DNA of 64,000 nucleotides from Lachnospiraceae bacterium (GCA_017623295.1 JAGAPK010000033.1:151860-215859); one strand, 5' to 3'. Numbered from the stretch's first letter, positions 46,656 to 56,181 are shown. Program-made: numbers and translations. The notes: generated by a model not told the origin, from the letters alone.

Positions 46656-47766
46656 TTGGTAGAATTAGATAATATGAAGTTCGAGCTTCAAGCCTATGAA
46701 AGTCCATTAGCGGAAGTGAGGGATTCACTTTGACTTAGCGAATAAGGAGAAGCGAATCGAAGAATTGGAAATGGAAATGCAGGCACCGGATTTTTGGAAT
46801 GATCCGGAGAAATCCAACCAGAAAATGCGGGAGTCCAAGAGTTTAAAGGATATCGTAGATACTATGAATGGTTTGGAAAGCCAGTATGAAGATATTATGG
46901 CACTGATAGAAATGGGATATGAGGATAATGACCCTGCTATTATTCCGGATATCAGTGAGGAATTAGAGAACTTTAAAACTACTTTTGAAAATATCAGAAT
47001 CAGTACCCTGTTATCAGGAGAGTATGACAGAAACAATGCAATCTTGCGACTGAATGCGGGAGCAGGCGGAACAGAGAGCTGTGACTGGTGCAGTATGTTA
47101 TATCGAATGTACACCAGATGGGCAGAGCGAAAAGGTTTTTCGCTGGAAGTGTTGGATTATCTGGATGGTGATGAAGCCGGTATTAAATCCGTTACTTTTC
47201 AGATTAACGGCGAAAATGCTTATGGCTATCTGAAATCTGAAAAAGGTGTACACCGGTTAGTGCGTATTTCACCTTTTAATGCACAGGGCAAAAGACAGAC
47301 ATCTTTCGTATCTTTGGATGTTATGCCGGAGATTGAAGAAGATGTGGATGTAGAAGTAAGAGATGAAGATATCCGAATTGATACCTACCGAAGCAGTGGT
47401 GCAGGTGGACAGCATATCAATAAAACTTCATCTGCTATCCGTATTACGCATTTTCCAACGGGCATTGTAGTTACCTGTCAGAATGAGAGAAGTCAGCATA
47501 TGAATAAGGACAAGGCGATGCAGATGTTGAAAGCCAAGTTGTTTATGCTGAAACAGGAAGAAAACGCAGAAAAGCTTTCCGATATTCGTGGCGATGTGAA
47601 AGAAATCGGTTGGGGCAATCAGATACGTTCTTACGTTATGCAGCCTTATACAATGGTAAAAGATCATCGAACTAATGAAGAATCCGGAAATGTGGATGCG
47701 GTGCTCGACGGAGCAATAGATACGTTTATAAATTCATATTTGAAATGGAAAAGTGTCGGAAATTAA
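46656..47766 (+). CDS. prfB: Peptide chain release factor 2 with programmed +1 frameshift
   Basis: RF2 recognises UGA and UAA. The first 25 codons start at TTG 46656 (VELDNMKFELQAYE...) and reach the in-frame stop in CTT TGA C; a +1 shift there continues as DLANKEKRIEELE to 47766, giving 369 residues. The peptidyl-hydrolysis motif GGQ falls at 250-252, as in E. coli RF2. Low RF2 favours frameshifting, so the factor controls its own synthesis. ATG 46673 would not fit the frame of the family start. AGTAGGTGA stands before the TTG. Confidence 0.95.
46719..46734 (+). other. prfB programmed frameshift site
   Basis: An internal ribosome-binding-like GAGGGA is followed by four bases and then CTT TGA C, the standard RF2 recoding signal; TGA is at 46731-46733. 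Confidence 0.95.
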
Positions 47767-47780
47767 TCCGACACTTTTTT
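47751..47780 (+). terminator. Terminator of secA-prfB
   Basis: Perfect 10-bp stem AAGTGTCGGA/TCCGACACTT with the prfB stop in the loop and a T tail. Confidence 0.88.
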
Positions 47781-47783
47781 AGG

Positions 47784-48503
47784 TTATTGTTTCTTTTTCA
47801 TTAAATCCAGGAAAAATTCCGCATAGGTTGCATTCATATAAGGAATAATCCAGAAGAGTACAATTCCGCAGGATAAAATTCCAAGTAATGTCAGTGGAAT
47901 AAAACTTACGGTTAAGTAGAAATATCTTCCCATACTGCCTTTCATAATTTTACGGCTCATGACTAACAATTCTTTTACCGAATAATTCGGGAAGTCGTGT
48001 AACAGGTAAAATGCCTGTGAATAAACAACTGATATAATAACAGCGACTACCAGATATAATATTAAGGCTAATGAATAAAACAGCATCAGGACTGCATTTG
48101 TCGGATTTTTTTGAACCAGATAGGAAAAAATCGTCATTGGCAGCATGGCTATATAGAGCCATGAAGTGATGTAAAGCTGAATTAAAACAGCTTTGTTTGG
48201 AAAAAGTTTAAATCCATAAAAAATATCGCTGAAAGTTACCTGTTTTCCACATGCGATTTTTAAAAAGAAATATGTTTCGCCGGAAGTAAACAGACCGGTT
48301 AAAACGGAAATCACAAAGGAAATCAGAAAGTTTAATACCAATCCTATGATTGTTGTAGTATCTAAAAATATGGTAGAAAACATACTGACAAAACCGATTA
48401 TCAGTGACATTACAAGGGTTGCGCCAATGGTGACACCATATTTGCCAAGCATATGTTCCTTAGCAAGTGCTTTTAATTCTGCAGAAGATTTAAATTTGTT
48501 CAT
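47784..48503 (-). CDS. DUF975-family integral membrane protein
   Basis: A 239-residue protein with about five to six hydrophobic segments. The start MNKFKSSAELKALAKEHMLGKYG is the typical DUF975 opening, and the middle has GETYFFLKIACGKQVTFSDIFYGFK. The C-terminal PYMNATYAEFFLDLM completes the family pattern. ATG 48503 is used because GGAG lies about ten bases before it. The function of the family is not known. Confidence 0.82.
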   Translation of the reverse strand: MNKFKSSAELKALAKEHMLGKYGVTIGATLVMSLIIGFVSMFSTIFLDTTTIIGLVLNFLISFVISVLTGLFTSGETYFFLKIACGKQVTFSDIFYGFKLFPNKAVLIQLYITSWLYIAMLPMTIFSYLVQKNPTNAVLMLFYSLALILYLVVAVIISVVYSQAFYLLHDFPNYSVKELLVMSRKIMKGSMGRYFYLTVSFIPLTLLGILSCGIVLFWIIPYMNATYAEFFLDLMKKKQ

Positions 48504-48525
48504 AATATTTTGCTCCAATCAATGC

Positions 48526-49020
48526 TTAACAGGCAAGGTCGATATTCATTCCGAGATACTTGTTAGCAGCATCGGAAGATTTCAACTCTTTCTGATAAGG
48601 ATTTTCTTCATTAAAATATTTAATCTGGGTTGAAGTAGTTCCGCCCGATACATAAGTGCGTCCGCATTCCGGACATACCGATGTGCGGAGTGCGACATTA
48701 CAGGCAACTACTTTACCATTGTTCTGTGCGGCCTTTTTATAGGCATTTGATACGTGCTCCTGCTCATGGCTTCTGACTCTGGATGCGGCGGCATCGGGAG
48801 AAATGTGAGCAGCAGCTTTGTAGGATACATTCTCGTCGGAACCATCCTGATATTTGCGGTTTTTGCAGGTTTCACATTCAGCAGGAGAGGATTCACGTCC
48901 TGTTTTCTTTTCGGTAGATTCTCCGGGATTGCGAATGATTGTTTTAGCATTTTCATCCACTGTGGTCTGTTGCGGAGAGTTCCAGTAACCAGTTTGTGAT
49001 ACATTGATTCCGTTCATCAT
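48526..49020 (-). CDS. Putative zinc metalloprotease, HEQEH motif flanked by CxxC pairs
   Basis: A 164-residue protein with two CxxC pairs (CETCKNRKYQDGS and CPECGRTYVSGG) around SRVRSHEQEHVSNAYKKA. HEQEH is the HExxH-type zinc site of the putative metalloprotease family related to CJM1_0395/SprA. There is no signal peptide, and residues 1-50 look disordered and polar. A cysteine is the last residue. AAAGGAG lies before the ATG. Its substrate is unknown. Confidence 0.72.
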   Translation of the reverse strand: MMNGINVSQTGYWNSPQQTTVDENAKTIIRNPGESTEKKTGRESSPAECETCKNRKYQDGSDENVSYKAAAHISPDAAASRVRSHEQEHVSNAYKKAAQNNGKVVACNVALRTSVCPECGRTYVSGGTTSTQIKYFNEENPYQKELKSSDAANKYLGMNIDLAC

Positions 49021-49049
49021 AGAAAGCTCCTTTCTGAAGAAATGTGGGA

Positions 49050-49802
49050 CTAATAGGATGAGCCACTTTCTTCCATAATTTCATCAATCATTTCATCAAA
49101 AGACATACCATACATTTCTTCGCAGGTTTCGTTAAACTCCTCGTATACTTCCGGATTTGTAAAAATGGTTGTCACAGAATATGTTACGATACAAGTATTG
49201 AGCACCAAAGCGGCAATTGCGCAAATGACACCTACGCTTGCTTTGCTGTGCATTTTGGCATTTCTTCCTTTAGATAAAAGTGCCAGTACAATTGCGATAC
49301 TTCCGAAAATATAGGCAGGATAAACCGTAAAAGTAAAGCAGAAAACAAGGGCCACGATACCAAGAATAAATGCAGCGGTAAATAAACTGTGTCCCGGTTC
49401 TGGTTGAGGCATCTGATAAACATTGCGGTTATAATATGGCGTATTATTGTTGTAGCCATTATTATAGTTATTATAGCTGTTATTATAATTATTGTTATAA
49501 CCGTTATTGTTCGGATAGCCATATCCATTATTCTGGTTTGGATTCTGCCCCTGGTTCTGATATGGGTTGTGGTTATAAGGGTTGTTGTTTACTTGGTTAT
49601 TATTATTTATTTGGTTATTATTCATATTGTTGTTAATGTTCTGATTTACATTATTATATGAAGAATTACCGGAAGGCTGTGCGCCGAGTGCAGGTTCCTG
49701 ATTCGTATTCTGATTCATATTCGAGTTCTGATTTTGATTCGAAATCTGGTTGCCTGGCTGATTATTCTGTACTTCCGGTTGATTGTTCTGTTGAAAGTCC
49801 AT
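49050..49802 (-). CDS. Asn-rich membrane protein with DUF4190-like C-terminus
   Basis: A 250-residue protein. Residues 1 to about 145 are low complexity, mostly Asn with Gln, Tyr, Gly and Pro (runs such as NNNMNNNQINNNNQ and NNGYNNNYNN). A DUF4190-like module follows with two hydrophobic helices (HSLFTAAFILGIVALVFCFTF; GVICAIAALVLNTCIV) and an acidic tail. ATG 49802 has AGGAGG seven bases upstream. The N-rich part is probably cytoplasmic and disordered; function unknown. Confidence 0.75.
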   Translation of the reverse strand: MDFQQNNQPEVQNNQPGNQISNQNQNSNMNQNTNQEPALGAQPSGNSSYNNVNQNINNNMNNNQINNNNQVNNNPYNHNPYQNQGQNPNQNNGYGYPNNNGYNNNYNNSYNNYNNGYNNNTPYYNRNVYQMPQPEPGHSLFTAAFILGIVALVFCFTFTVYPAYIFGSIAIVLALLSKGRNAKMHSKASVGVICAIAALVLNTCIVTYSVTTIFTNPEVYEEFNETCEEMYGMSFDEMIDEIMEESGSSY

Positions 49803-49830
49803 AGGTTTTCCTCCTGTTAGTGTAAAAGAT

Positions 49831-49839
49831 ATTATAGCA
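49831..49839 (-). promoter_or_regulatory. Extended -10 promoter of the Asn-rich protein gene
   Basis: TGCTATAAT on the minus strand, about 30 bases before the ATG. Confidence 0.55.
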
Positions 49840-50051
49840 CATGTGGAACAGAAAAACCAGAGGGAGAATAAGCAACGATTACTTGATACAAACCAGAACA
49901 ATTTTAAGGTAGCAACCGTAACAAAAATAAAGTATAATAGTAAAAGTGCCGGATGAAATGAGGAGATACTGTTCCGGCAAGAATTTTGACGTGATAGGAA
50001 ATTGCTCGTATGTAGAGAGAACTTTTTTGACGTTTCAGGATGGAGGAAGAA

Positions 50052-52430
50052 ATGGACATTATATTAAAACTGAAAGAAGAACTGAAAGTAGAAAAATGGC
50101 AGGTGGAAGCCGCCGTCAAACTGATAGATGAAGGAAATACGATTCCTTTTATTTCCAGATATCGTAAAGAGGCAACTGGTTCTTTAAATGATGAGGTATT
50201 GCGTAATCTGCATGAAAGACTGGTGTATCTTCGCAATCTGGAAGAGAAAAAAGAACAGGTTTTAAAAAGCATTGAAGAACAGGGCAAGTTAACGGATGAA
50301 CTTAAGGAAAGAATCATTGCGGCAGAAACAATGGTAGTTGTAGAAGACTTATATCGTCCATACCGACCGAAGAGAAAAACAAGAGCCAGCGTGGCGAAAG
50401 AAAAAGGACTGGAAGGTCTGGCAGATTATATTCTGGCACAGGATGCTACTGCACCGATTGAAGAGGAAGCAGCCAAATATGTTCATGAAGATGAAGATGC
50501 GGCAAAATCAGTGAAAAATGTGGACGAGGCAATCCAGGGTGCCAAAGATATTATTGCAGAAATGATTTCTGACGAAGCGGACTACCGTATTTATATCAGA
50601 AATATTACGATGGAAGAAGGAAAACTGGTAAGTACAGCGAAGGATGAAAAGGCTGAAAGCGTATATGAAATGTATTATGCCTATGAGGAGCCTTTGAAAA
50701 AAGTAGCGGGACATCGTGTTCTTGCGCTGAATCGTGGTGAAAGTGAAAAATTCTTAGTTGTTAAGATTGAGGCACCACAGGAACGCATTTTGCAGTACCT
50801 TCGCACAAAAACTATAAAAAATGACAATGCTGTCACAACTCCGATTCTGGAGGATGTAATAGCAGACAGTTATACCCGTTTGATTGCGCCTGCAATTGAA
50901 AGAGAAATTCGTAATGATTTAACAGAAAAAGCAGAAGATGGTGCAATCGCAGTATTTGGTAAAAATCTGGAGCAGCTTTTGTTACAGCCGCCAATCGCCG
51001 GTAAAGTGGTACTTGGATGGGATCCGGCATTCCGAACAGGATGTAAGCTGGCTGTTGTTGACGAAACGGGTAAGGTACTGGATACCAAAGTTATTTATCC
51101 GACTGCGCCTCAGAATAAAGTGGAAGAAGCCAAAGCAGAATTAAAGAAATTGATTAAAAAATATAATGTATCTTTAATTTCCGTAGGAAACGGTACAGCA
51201 TCCAGAGAGTCCGAGCAGGTAATCGTAGAACTGTTAAAGGAACTGGATACTCCGGTACAGTATGTGATTGTAAACGAAGCAGGAGCATCTGTTTATTCAG
51301 CAAGTAAGCTGGCAACGGAAGAATTTCCTAATTTCGACGTAGGACAGCGAAGTGCGGCATCTATTGCAAGAAGATTACAGGACCCGCTTGCAGAACTGGT
51401 TAAGATTGACCCGAAATCTATCGGTGTAGGTCAATATCAGCATGATATGAACCAGAAAAAATTAAGTGATGCCTTAAATGGTGTTGTAGAAGACAGCGTA
51501 AATAAGGTTGGTGTAGATTTGAACACCGCATCTGCTTCCTTGTTGGAATATGTTTCCGGTGTAACCAAAGTGATTGCCAGAAATATAGTAGATTATCGTG
51601 AAGCAAATGGTCGTTTTACCAATAGAAAGCAGTTACTCAAGGTAGCAAAATTAGGACCAAAAGCATACGAGCAGTGTGCCGGATTTATGCGTATTACAGA
51701 TGGTGATAATCCGTTAGATGCAACCAGTGTACACCCGGAATCCTACGAAGCAGCTGAGAAACTTCTGGATAAAATGGGACTTACAATGGCAGATGTGAAG
51801 GAAGCACAGAAAAAGGCAGCGGCGCAGAAGGCAGCAGGCAAGAAAGCTACTCCGGCTAAAGAGAAACCGGCAAAGAAACAGCCGAAGGTTGTGATTCGAA
51901 ATACAAATACAGCAATGGGTAAAGCACTGGCAGCAGCTATGGGCGGTGTTACGCTGGAAAATGCACAGGCAGAAGATACATCCAGTCAGACAACGGCGAC
52001 GGCTGAGAAACCGGAAGTAACAGTAAGCAGTCTGGAGAAAAAAATCAAAGATAAAAAGAAGATGGCAGAAGAACTTGGTATTGGTGAAATCACTTTAACC
52101 GATATTCTGAAAGAGTTAGAGAAACCGGCAAGAGACCCACGTGATGATATGCCGGCACCAATCCTTAGAAGTGATGTCCTGGATATGAAAGATTTGAAGC
52201 CGGGCATGATTTTGAAAGGAACCGTTCGTAACGTTATCGATTTTGGTGTTTTTGTTGATATCGGCGTGCATCAGGATGGTCTGGTACACATTTCCCAGAT
52301 TACAGACCGCTTCATCAAACACCCGTTAGAAGCAGTCAGTGTTGGTGATGTAGTAGATGTTCAGGTTATTTCGGTTGAGATGGCAAAGAAAAGAATTGCA
52401 CTGACCATGAAAATCAACAAGGAAAAATAA
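50052..52430 (+). CDS. tex: Tex-family RNA-binding protein
   Basis: A cytoplasmic transcription accessory protein of 792 residues. Order: helical N-terminus (VEAAVKLIDEGNTIPFISRYRKEATGSL), RNase H-like YqgF domain (GWDPAFRTGCKLAVVDETG), helix-hairpin-helix region (SLLEYVSGVTKVIARNIVDYREANGRF), and a C-terminal S1 domain (GMILKGTVRNVIDFGVFVDIGVHQDGLVHISQI). A basic, Ala/Lys-rich linker of about 100 residues lies before the S1 domain. ATG 50052 is preferred to ATG 50040 because the intervening GGAGGAAG is the ribosome site. Confidence 0.95.
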   Translation: MDIILKLKEELKVEKWQVEAAVKLIDEGNTIPFISRYRKEATGSLNDEVLRNLHERLVYLRNLEEKKEQVLKSIEEQGKLTDELKERIIAAETMVVVEDLYRPYRPKRKTRASVAKEKGLEGLADYILAQDATAPIEEEAAKYVHEDEDAAKSVKNVDEAIQGAKDIIAEMISDEADYRIYIRNITMEEGKLVSTAKDEKAESVYEMYYAYEEPLKKVAGHRVLALNRGESEKFLVVKIEAPQERILQYLRTKTIKNDNAVTTPILEDVIADSYTRLIAPAIEREIRNDLTEKAEDGAIAVFGKNLEQLLLQPPIAGKVVLGWDPAFRTGCKLAVVDETGKVLDTKVIYPTAPQNKVEEAKAELKKLIKKYNVSLISVGNGTASRESEQVIVELLKELDTPVQYVIVNEAGASVYSASKLATEEFPNFDVGQRSAASIARRLQDPLAELVKIDPKSIGVGQYQHDMNQKKLSDALNGVVEDSVNKVGVDLNTASASLLEYVSGVTKVIARNIVDYREANGRFTNRKQLLKVAKLGPKAYEQCAGFMRITDGDNPLDATSVHPESYEAAEKLLDKMGLTMADVKEAQKKAAAQKAAGKKATPAKEKPAKKQPKVVIRNTNTAMGKALAAAMGGVTLENAQAEDTSSQTTATAEKPEVTVSSLEKKIKDKKKMAEELGIGEITLTDILKELEKPARDPRDDMPAPILRSDVLDMKDLKPGMILKGTVRNVIDFGVFVDIGVHQDGLVHISQITDRFIKHPLEAVSVGDVVDVQVISVEMAKKRIALTMKINKEK

Positions 52431-52433
52431 TAC

Positions 52434-52462
52434 TTGCATATATAGCAATAAAGGATTATAAT
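52434..52462 (+). promoter_or_regulatory. Promoter of the FMN riboswitch-ribU unit
   Basis: TTGCAT (52434-52439), 17 bases, TATAAT (52457-52462), starting just after the tex stop. Confidence 0.8.
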
Positions 52463-52480
52463 AGCGAACAAATAGGAAAT

Positions 52481-52627
52481 GTTCTTCGGGGTTGGGTGAA
52501 ATTCCCTACTGGCGGTGAAGCTGATGAAACAGACAAGTCCGCGACCCGGTTACAGACAGAAGTAGCTGTAATCGGCCGATTCGGTTAGAATCCGGAACCA
52601 ACAGTAAAGTCTGGATGAAAGAAGAGT
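52481..52627 (+). promoter_or_regulatory. FMN riboswitch (RFN element)
   Basis: All hallmark segments are present in order: TTCTTCGGGGTTGGGTGAAA, CCCTACTGGCGGTGAAG, AGTCCGCGACCC, CCGATTCGGTTAGAATCCGG, ACCAACAGTAAAGTCTGGATG, closing GAAAGAAGA. FMN binding would favour the terminator at 52675 and switch off the riboflavin transporter gene. With its expression platform it occupies the 427-base gap before ribU. Confidence 0.96.
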
Positions 52628-52674
52628 GGCTGAGTATTATGAATTCATGCGAATTCTGATATTGCTTTTTGTGT

Positions 52675-52708
52675 GCCCCGAGTAATTTATATTATTCGGG
52701 GCTTTTTT
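52675..52708 (+). terminator. FMN riboswitch terminator
   Basis: GCCCCGAGTAAT/ATTATTCGGGGC (one G-U pair) with a T6 tail. Confidence 0.88.
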
Positions 52709-52762
52709 ATTTGATAGGAAATTCCTCTGGATTTCCTATCAAATAAAACGCTCCGCGAGGAA
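52709..52762 (+). other. Second leader hairpin between riboswitch and ribU
   Basis: A perfect 14-bp stem ATTTGATAGGAAAT/ATTTCCTATCAAAT (52709-52744) starts right after the terminator T run. TTCCTC near its loop can alternatively pair with GAGGAA at 52757-52762. It is not part of a standard FMN switch and could be a dispersed repeat or an additional control element. Confidence 0.5.
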
Positions 52763-52857
52763 GCACACTTTGTTTATGAAAAGCAGCACAATTTACGTGC
52801 ACTATGCACATGAGGAGAACGTCCTTTTTAATTATTTGAAAAAAGGAGAATGAAAAA

Positions 52858-53583
52858 ATGAACGGATTGATTGACAGAGTAAAGGAAAATGTAGTATTTT
52901 TGCTGGAATTTCTGGCGGTTGTAGTGGTGATTTTTCTGATTGCCTATATCGCAGAGAAAATTGCAGCCAAAAAGAGTGGAACCAAAGAGCGTATTTTAAG
53001 CACCCGAAAAATAGCCATGATTGGTATGTTTTCAGCAATTTCAGCAATTTTAATGCTGTTTGAATTTCCATTACCTTTTGCACCGGATTTCTACAAACTG
53101 GATTTTAGCGAACTTCCGGCACTGATTGGAACGTTTGCATTCGGACCGGTAGCGGGTGTGATGATTGAGTTCTGCAAGATTATTTTGAAATTATTTTTCA
53201 AATCAACCAGTACGGCATTTGTAGGAGAACTGGCAAACTTTACAGTAGGATGCAGCTTTATTTTACCGGCATCTATTATTTACCTGTTCCGCAAAAACAA
53301 GAAGAATGCAATTGTTGGCTGTGTAGTTGGTACGATTTGTCTTACTTTATTTGGAACAGCATTTAATGCTATTTATCTGTTGCCGAAATTTTCAGAACTT
53401 TATGGTATGCCGTTAGAGGCATTGGTTGGAATGGGAACTGAAATCAATGCTTCCATTACCGATGTTACAAGTTTTGTATGCTACTGTGTAGCGCCGCTTA
53501 ATTTGATAAAAGGTACTTCTGTTTCGGTAATTACACTGCTTATTTATAAGCGTATCAGCCCAATTTTGAAGAAAACACACTAA
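52858..53583 (+). CDS. ribU: Riboflavin ECF transporter substrate-binding subunit
   Basis: The S component that binds riboflavin and works with the shared EcfAAT module. After an extra N-terminal helix (about 12-35) the RibU core starts at RKIAMIGMFSAISAILMLFEFPLPFAPDFYKLDFSELPALIGTFAFGPVAG, the diagnostic region, with FGTAFNAIYLLP later. Length is 241 residues, some 40 more than the compact RibU because of the leading helix. Control by the FMN riboswitch upstream supports the substrate. Confidence 0.93.
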   Translation: MNGLIDRVKENVVFLLEFLAVVVVIFLIAYIAEKIAAKKSGTKERILSTRKIAMIGMFSAISAILMLFEFPLPFAPDFYKLDFSELPALIGTFAFGPVAGVMIEFCKIILKLFFKSTSTAFVGELANFTVGCSFILPASIIYLFRKNKKNAIVGCVVGTICLTLFGTAFNAIYLLPKFSELYGMPLEALVGMGTEINASITDVTSFVCYCVAPLNLIKGTSVSVITLLIYKRISPILKKTH

Positions 53584-53610
53584 ATCTTTCATAAAGTAAA
53601 TCCATGAGAA

Positions 53611-53657
53611 GAGGGATTTCCCGTGATTTGAATCACATGAGCAGGGAAATTCCTTTT
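53611..53657 (+). terminator. Terminator-like hairpin after ribU
   Basis: GGGATTTCCC pairs with GGGAAATTCC around an inner GTGATT/AATCAC stem; a short T run follows. The rest of the 279-base gap to the ABC operon is AT-rich, with a repeated ATTCATAA (about 53742-53760) and a TATACT at 53802, but no convincing promoter. Confidence 0.55.
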
Positions 53658-53862
53658 CCGATTTAAGGTTATGTTAAGGTTTGCAGTATTTTCCATTAAG
53701 ATTCTGCTGTTATTCTGATTTTTGTAAAAAGAAAGGTAAATATTCATAAATTCATAAGAAAGTTTTTGAAATAATTAATGGGTTTCGTCCGTTATATATA
53801 GTATACTGATAAAAGTTAAATGGAAGAAAAAACCATTATTATGTGAAAAGAAAGGGAAATTC

Positions 53863-54564
53863 ATGAGTGCATTAGTGGAAATTCGGGATATTTGCAAGGT
53901 TTATAATCCCGGAGAAAATGAAGTTAAGGCATTAGATCATGTCAGCTTGACAATTCATGAAAATGAGTTTGTTGCGATTATCGGCCAGTCCGGTTCCGGT
54001 AAATCCACATTGATGAATATGTTAGGTTGTCTGGATGTGCCGACAAGCGGAAACTATTTTCTGCACGGGCAGGACGTATCACATATGAGTGATGATGAGT
54101 TGTCTGACGTGCGAAACAAAGAAATCGGATTTATTTTTCAGGGATTTAATCTGATTGCCAGTCTGACTGCATTGGAAAATGTGGAATTACCTCTTATTTA
54201 TAGAGGCGTAGGAAAAAGAGAAAGAACGAGACTTGCAGACACGGCATTAAACAAAGTTGGACTTGAGAAAAGAAAAACACATAAGCCGGCAGAAATGTCA
54301 GGTGGACAGCAACAGCGTGTGGCGATTGCAAGAGCCATAGCACAGGCACCACCGATTATTCTGGCAGACGAACCAACCGGTAACCTGGATTCTGGTTCCA
54401 GTAAAGAAATTATGGGTATATTGAAAACACTTCACGAAGAGGGAAGAACGGTTATCTTAATTACTCATGATAATGATATAGCCAATCAGGCAAAGCGTGT
54501 TATCAAAATTATTGATGGAAAAATTGTACAGGATTCCATCAATGAGCAAATAGCAGAAAAATAA
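53863..54564 (+). CDS. MacB/LolD-type ABC transporter ATPase
   Basis: A 233-residue ATPase with Walker [10 protein letters not shown] (about residues 40-48), Q-loop [20 protein letters not shown], signature [16 protein letters not shown], Walker [14 protein letters not shown] and switch LITHD. It is the energy unit of a tripartite-like exporter with the adaptor and permease genes that follow at 45 and 20 bases. AAAGAAAGGGA precedes the ATG. The substrate may be a peptide or antibiotic; no regulator gene is adjacent. Confidence 0.93.
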   Translation: MSALVEIRDICKVYNPGENEVKALDHVSLTIHENEFVAIIGQSGSGKSTLMNMLGCLDVPTSGNYFLHGQDVSHMSDDELSDVRNKEIGFIFQGFNLIASLTALENVELPLIYRGVGKRERTRLADTALNKVGLEKRKTHKPAEMSGGQQQRVAIARAIAQAPPIILADEPTGNLDSGSSKEIMGILKTLHEEGRTVILITHDNDIANQAKRVIKIIDGKIVQDSINEQIAEK

Positions 54565-54608
54565 GAGGGGAGAGCCGTAGAGAGGATACGGCAGAAAAGA
54601 GAGAAAAC

Positions 54609-56162
54609 ATGAATCAGGAAGAATTAAATACAACAGAGAATACAACGGAAGTGAGCGCACAGGAAACAACAGTGACAGAAATAACTGAGGAAAAAGGCAA
54701 GAAGAAAAAGAAAGAAAAAAAGGCAAAAGAGAAAAAAGAAAAAGTAAAGAAAGAGCCAATGGATAAAGCCAAAAAGAAAAAGATTATTAAAAGAAGCATT
54801 CTGGGCGGCGTAGCGGTCCTGATTGTCTTTTTTATGGTAAGCAATTCCATTGCAGCCAGTAATATGTCAATGATGGTTTATACAACAGCTGTTACCAAAG
54901 AGGATGTTGAACAGGTGCTCAGCACAAGTGGTATCGTTAAAACACAGGAATCCAAAACTTATTTTGCAGATATTGCAGTAGAAGTAGGAACAATCGATGT
55001 TGCACTCGGCGACAGCGTGAAAAAAGATGATGTGCTTTTTTCGTATGATGCGGATGCGCTTGCAGAAGAGAAAAAACTGGTAGAGTTAAAGTTACAGTCC
55101 AGTGAAGGCGGTTACGAAAGTTCTTTATACAAAGATAATCAGTACATAAGTGATCTTGGTGAAGCGAACATCAATCTGGAAGTATTGGAGCAGCAGATTT
55201 CAGACTGCGAGAATTATGTGAAAGAATTAGAGCAGAAAATTCAGGATAAAAAAGATGCTTTAGCATATGAAGGAGCATTATTACAGATTTCATTGGTAGA
55301 CTGGTCTGACCAACCAAATTCTGAGGAATACGAAAATCTTCAGAAGCTGATTCAGTTAAATGCTTATGAGCAGCAGCACAATTCAGAAATTGAAGCATGG
55401 CAGAAGGAAGTAACCGAATATCAGGAGAAAATTGCCGCTTATAAAGAATACAAAGCAGAAATGAAATCTCAGAAGAGTACCGCAGAAGGTGCTTCTATGA
55501 ACAGTGGCAGCAAAAGTCAGTTAGAAGCCAATACAGAAATTGAAAAAATCAATGCAACCGGTACATTATCTGCTATTGAAGCAGCAGAAGGCGGTGTGAA
55601 AGCAGATTTCAACGGTGTTGTTACAGCACTTTCCGTTGTGGAAGGAAGTACACCGGTAACCGGAACCTCTATGATTACTTTAGAAAGTACAGAGAAAGTT
55701 AAGGTTGAGATTTCCGTCTCCAAATATGATTTAGAGAAAATTGCAGTAGGACAGAAAGCAACTGTTACCATTGCAGGAAATACTTATGAAGGTACTGTTT
55801 CCAAAATCAATGGTATGGCAACCACAAATGCAAGTGGTACAGCTGTTGTTGGAGCAGATATTCAGATTGATAATCCGGATGAAAATATTTTCCTGGGAGT
55901 AGAAGCAAAAGTAGCAATTGATACAGCGAAAGTAGAACAGGCACTTGTCGTACCGATTGAAGTGATTAACAGTGACAAAGACGGAGATTTCGTTTATGTA
56001 GTAGAAAATGGTGTTCTGGCGAAAAAACGTATTGTTACAGGTATTTCCTCTGATGACTATTGTGAAATCAAAGAAGGTTTAACAGAAGGAGAGCAGATTG
56101 TAGCAGATGTAACAACAGGTCTGGAAGAAGGCATGGAAGTGACTGCCATTCCACAGGAATAG
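54609..56162 (+). CDS. HlyD/MacA-like membrane fusion adaptor
   Basis: A 517-residue protein with a very basic cytoplasmic N-terminus (KGKKKKKEKKAKEKKEKVKKE, about residues 30-60), one transmembrane helix (about 63-82), and the exported adaptor fold: biotinyl-lipoyl half motifs split by a long coiled coil (about 150-300), then beta-barrel domains with VVEGSTPVTGTSMITLES and KATVTIAGNTYEGTVSKI. Gram-positive MacA-like adaptors pair with a MacB-like permease. The Lys/Glu-rich N-terminus is unusually long. Confidence 0.88.
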   Translation: MNQEELNTTENTTEVSAQETTVTEITEEKGKKKKKEKKAKEKKEKVKKEPMDKAKKKKIIKRSILGGVAVLIVFFMVSNSIAASNMSMMVYTTAVTKEDVEQVLSTSGIVKTQESKTYFADIAVEVGTIDVALGDSVKKDDVLFSYDADALAEEKKLVELKLQSSEGGYESSLYKDNQYISDLGEANINLEVLEQQISDCENYVKELEQKIQDKKDALAYEGALLQISLVDWSDQPNSEEYENLQKLIQLNAYEQQHNSEIEAWQKEVTEYQEKIAAYKEYKAEMKSQKSTAEGASMNSGSKSQLEANTEIEKINATGTLSAIEAAEGGVKADFNGVVTALSVVEGSTPVTGTSMITLESTEKVKVEISVSKYDLEKIAVGQKATVTIAGNTYEGTVSKINGMATTNASGTAVVGADIQIDNPDENIFLGVEAKVAIDTAKVEQALVVPIEVINSDKDGDFVYVVENGVLAKKRIVTGISSDDYCEIKEGLTEGEQIVADVTTGLEEGMEVTAIPQE

Positions 56163-56181
56163 AAGATAAAGGAGCAGATAA

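Noticed and set aside
49389-49661. Hydrophobic 90-codon plus-strand frame opposite the Asn-rich protein
   Set aside because: It arises because the complement of AAY-rich DNA reads as Ile and Val codons; there is no promoter or ribosome site.
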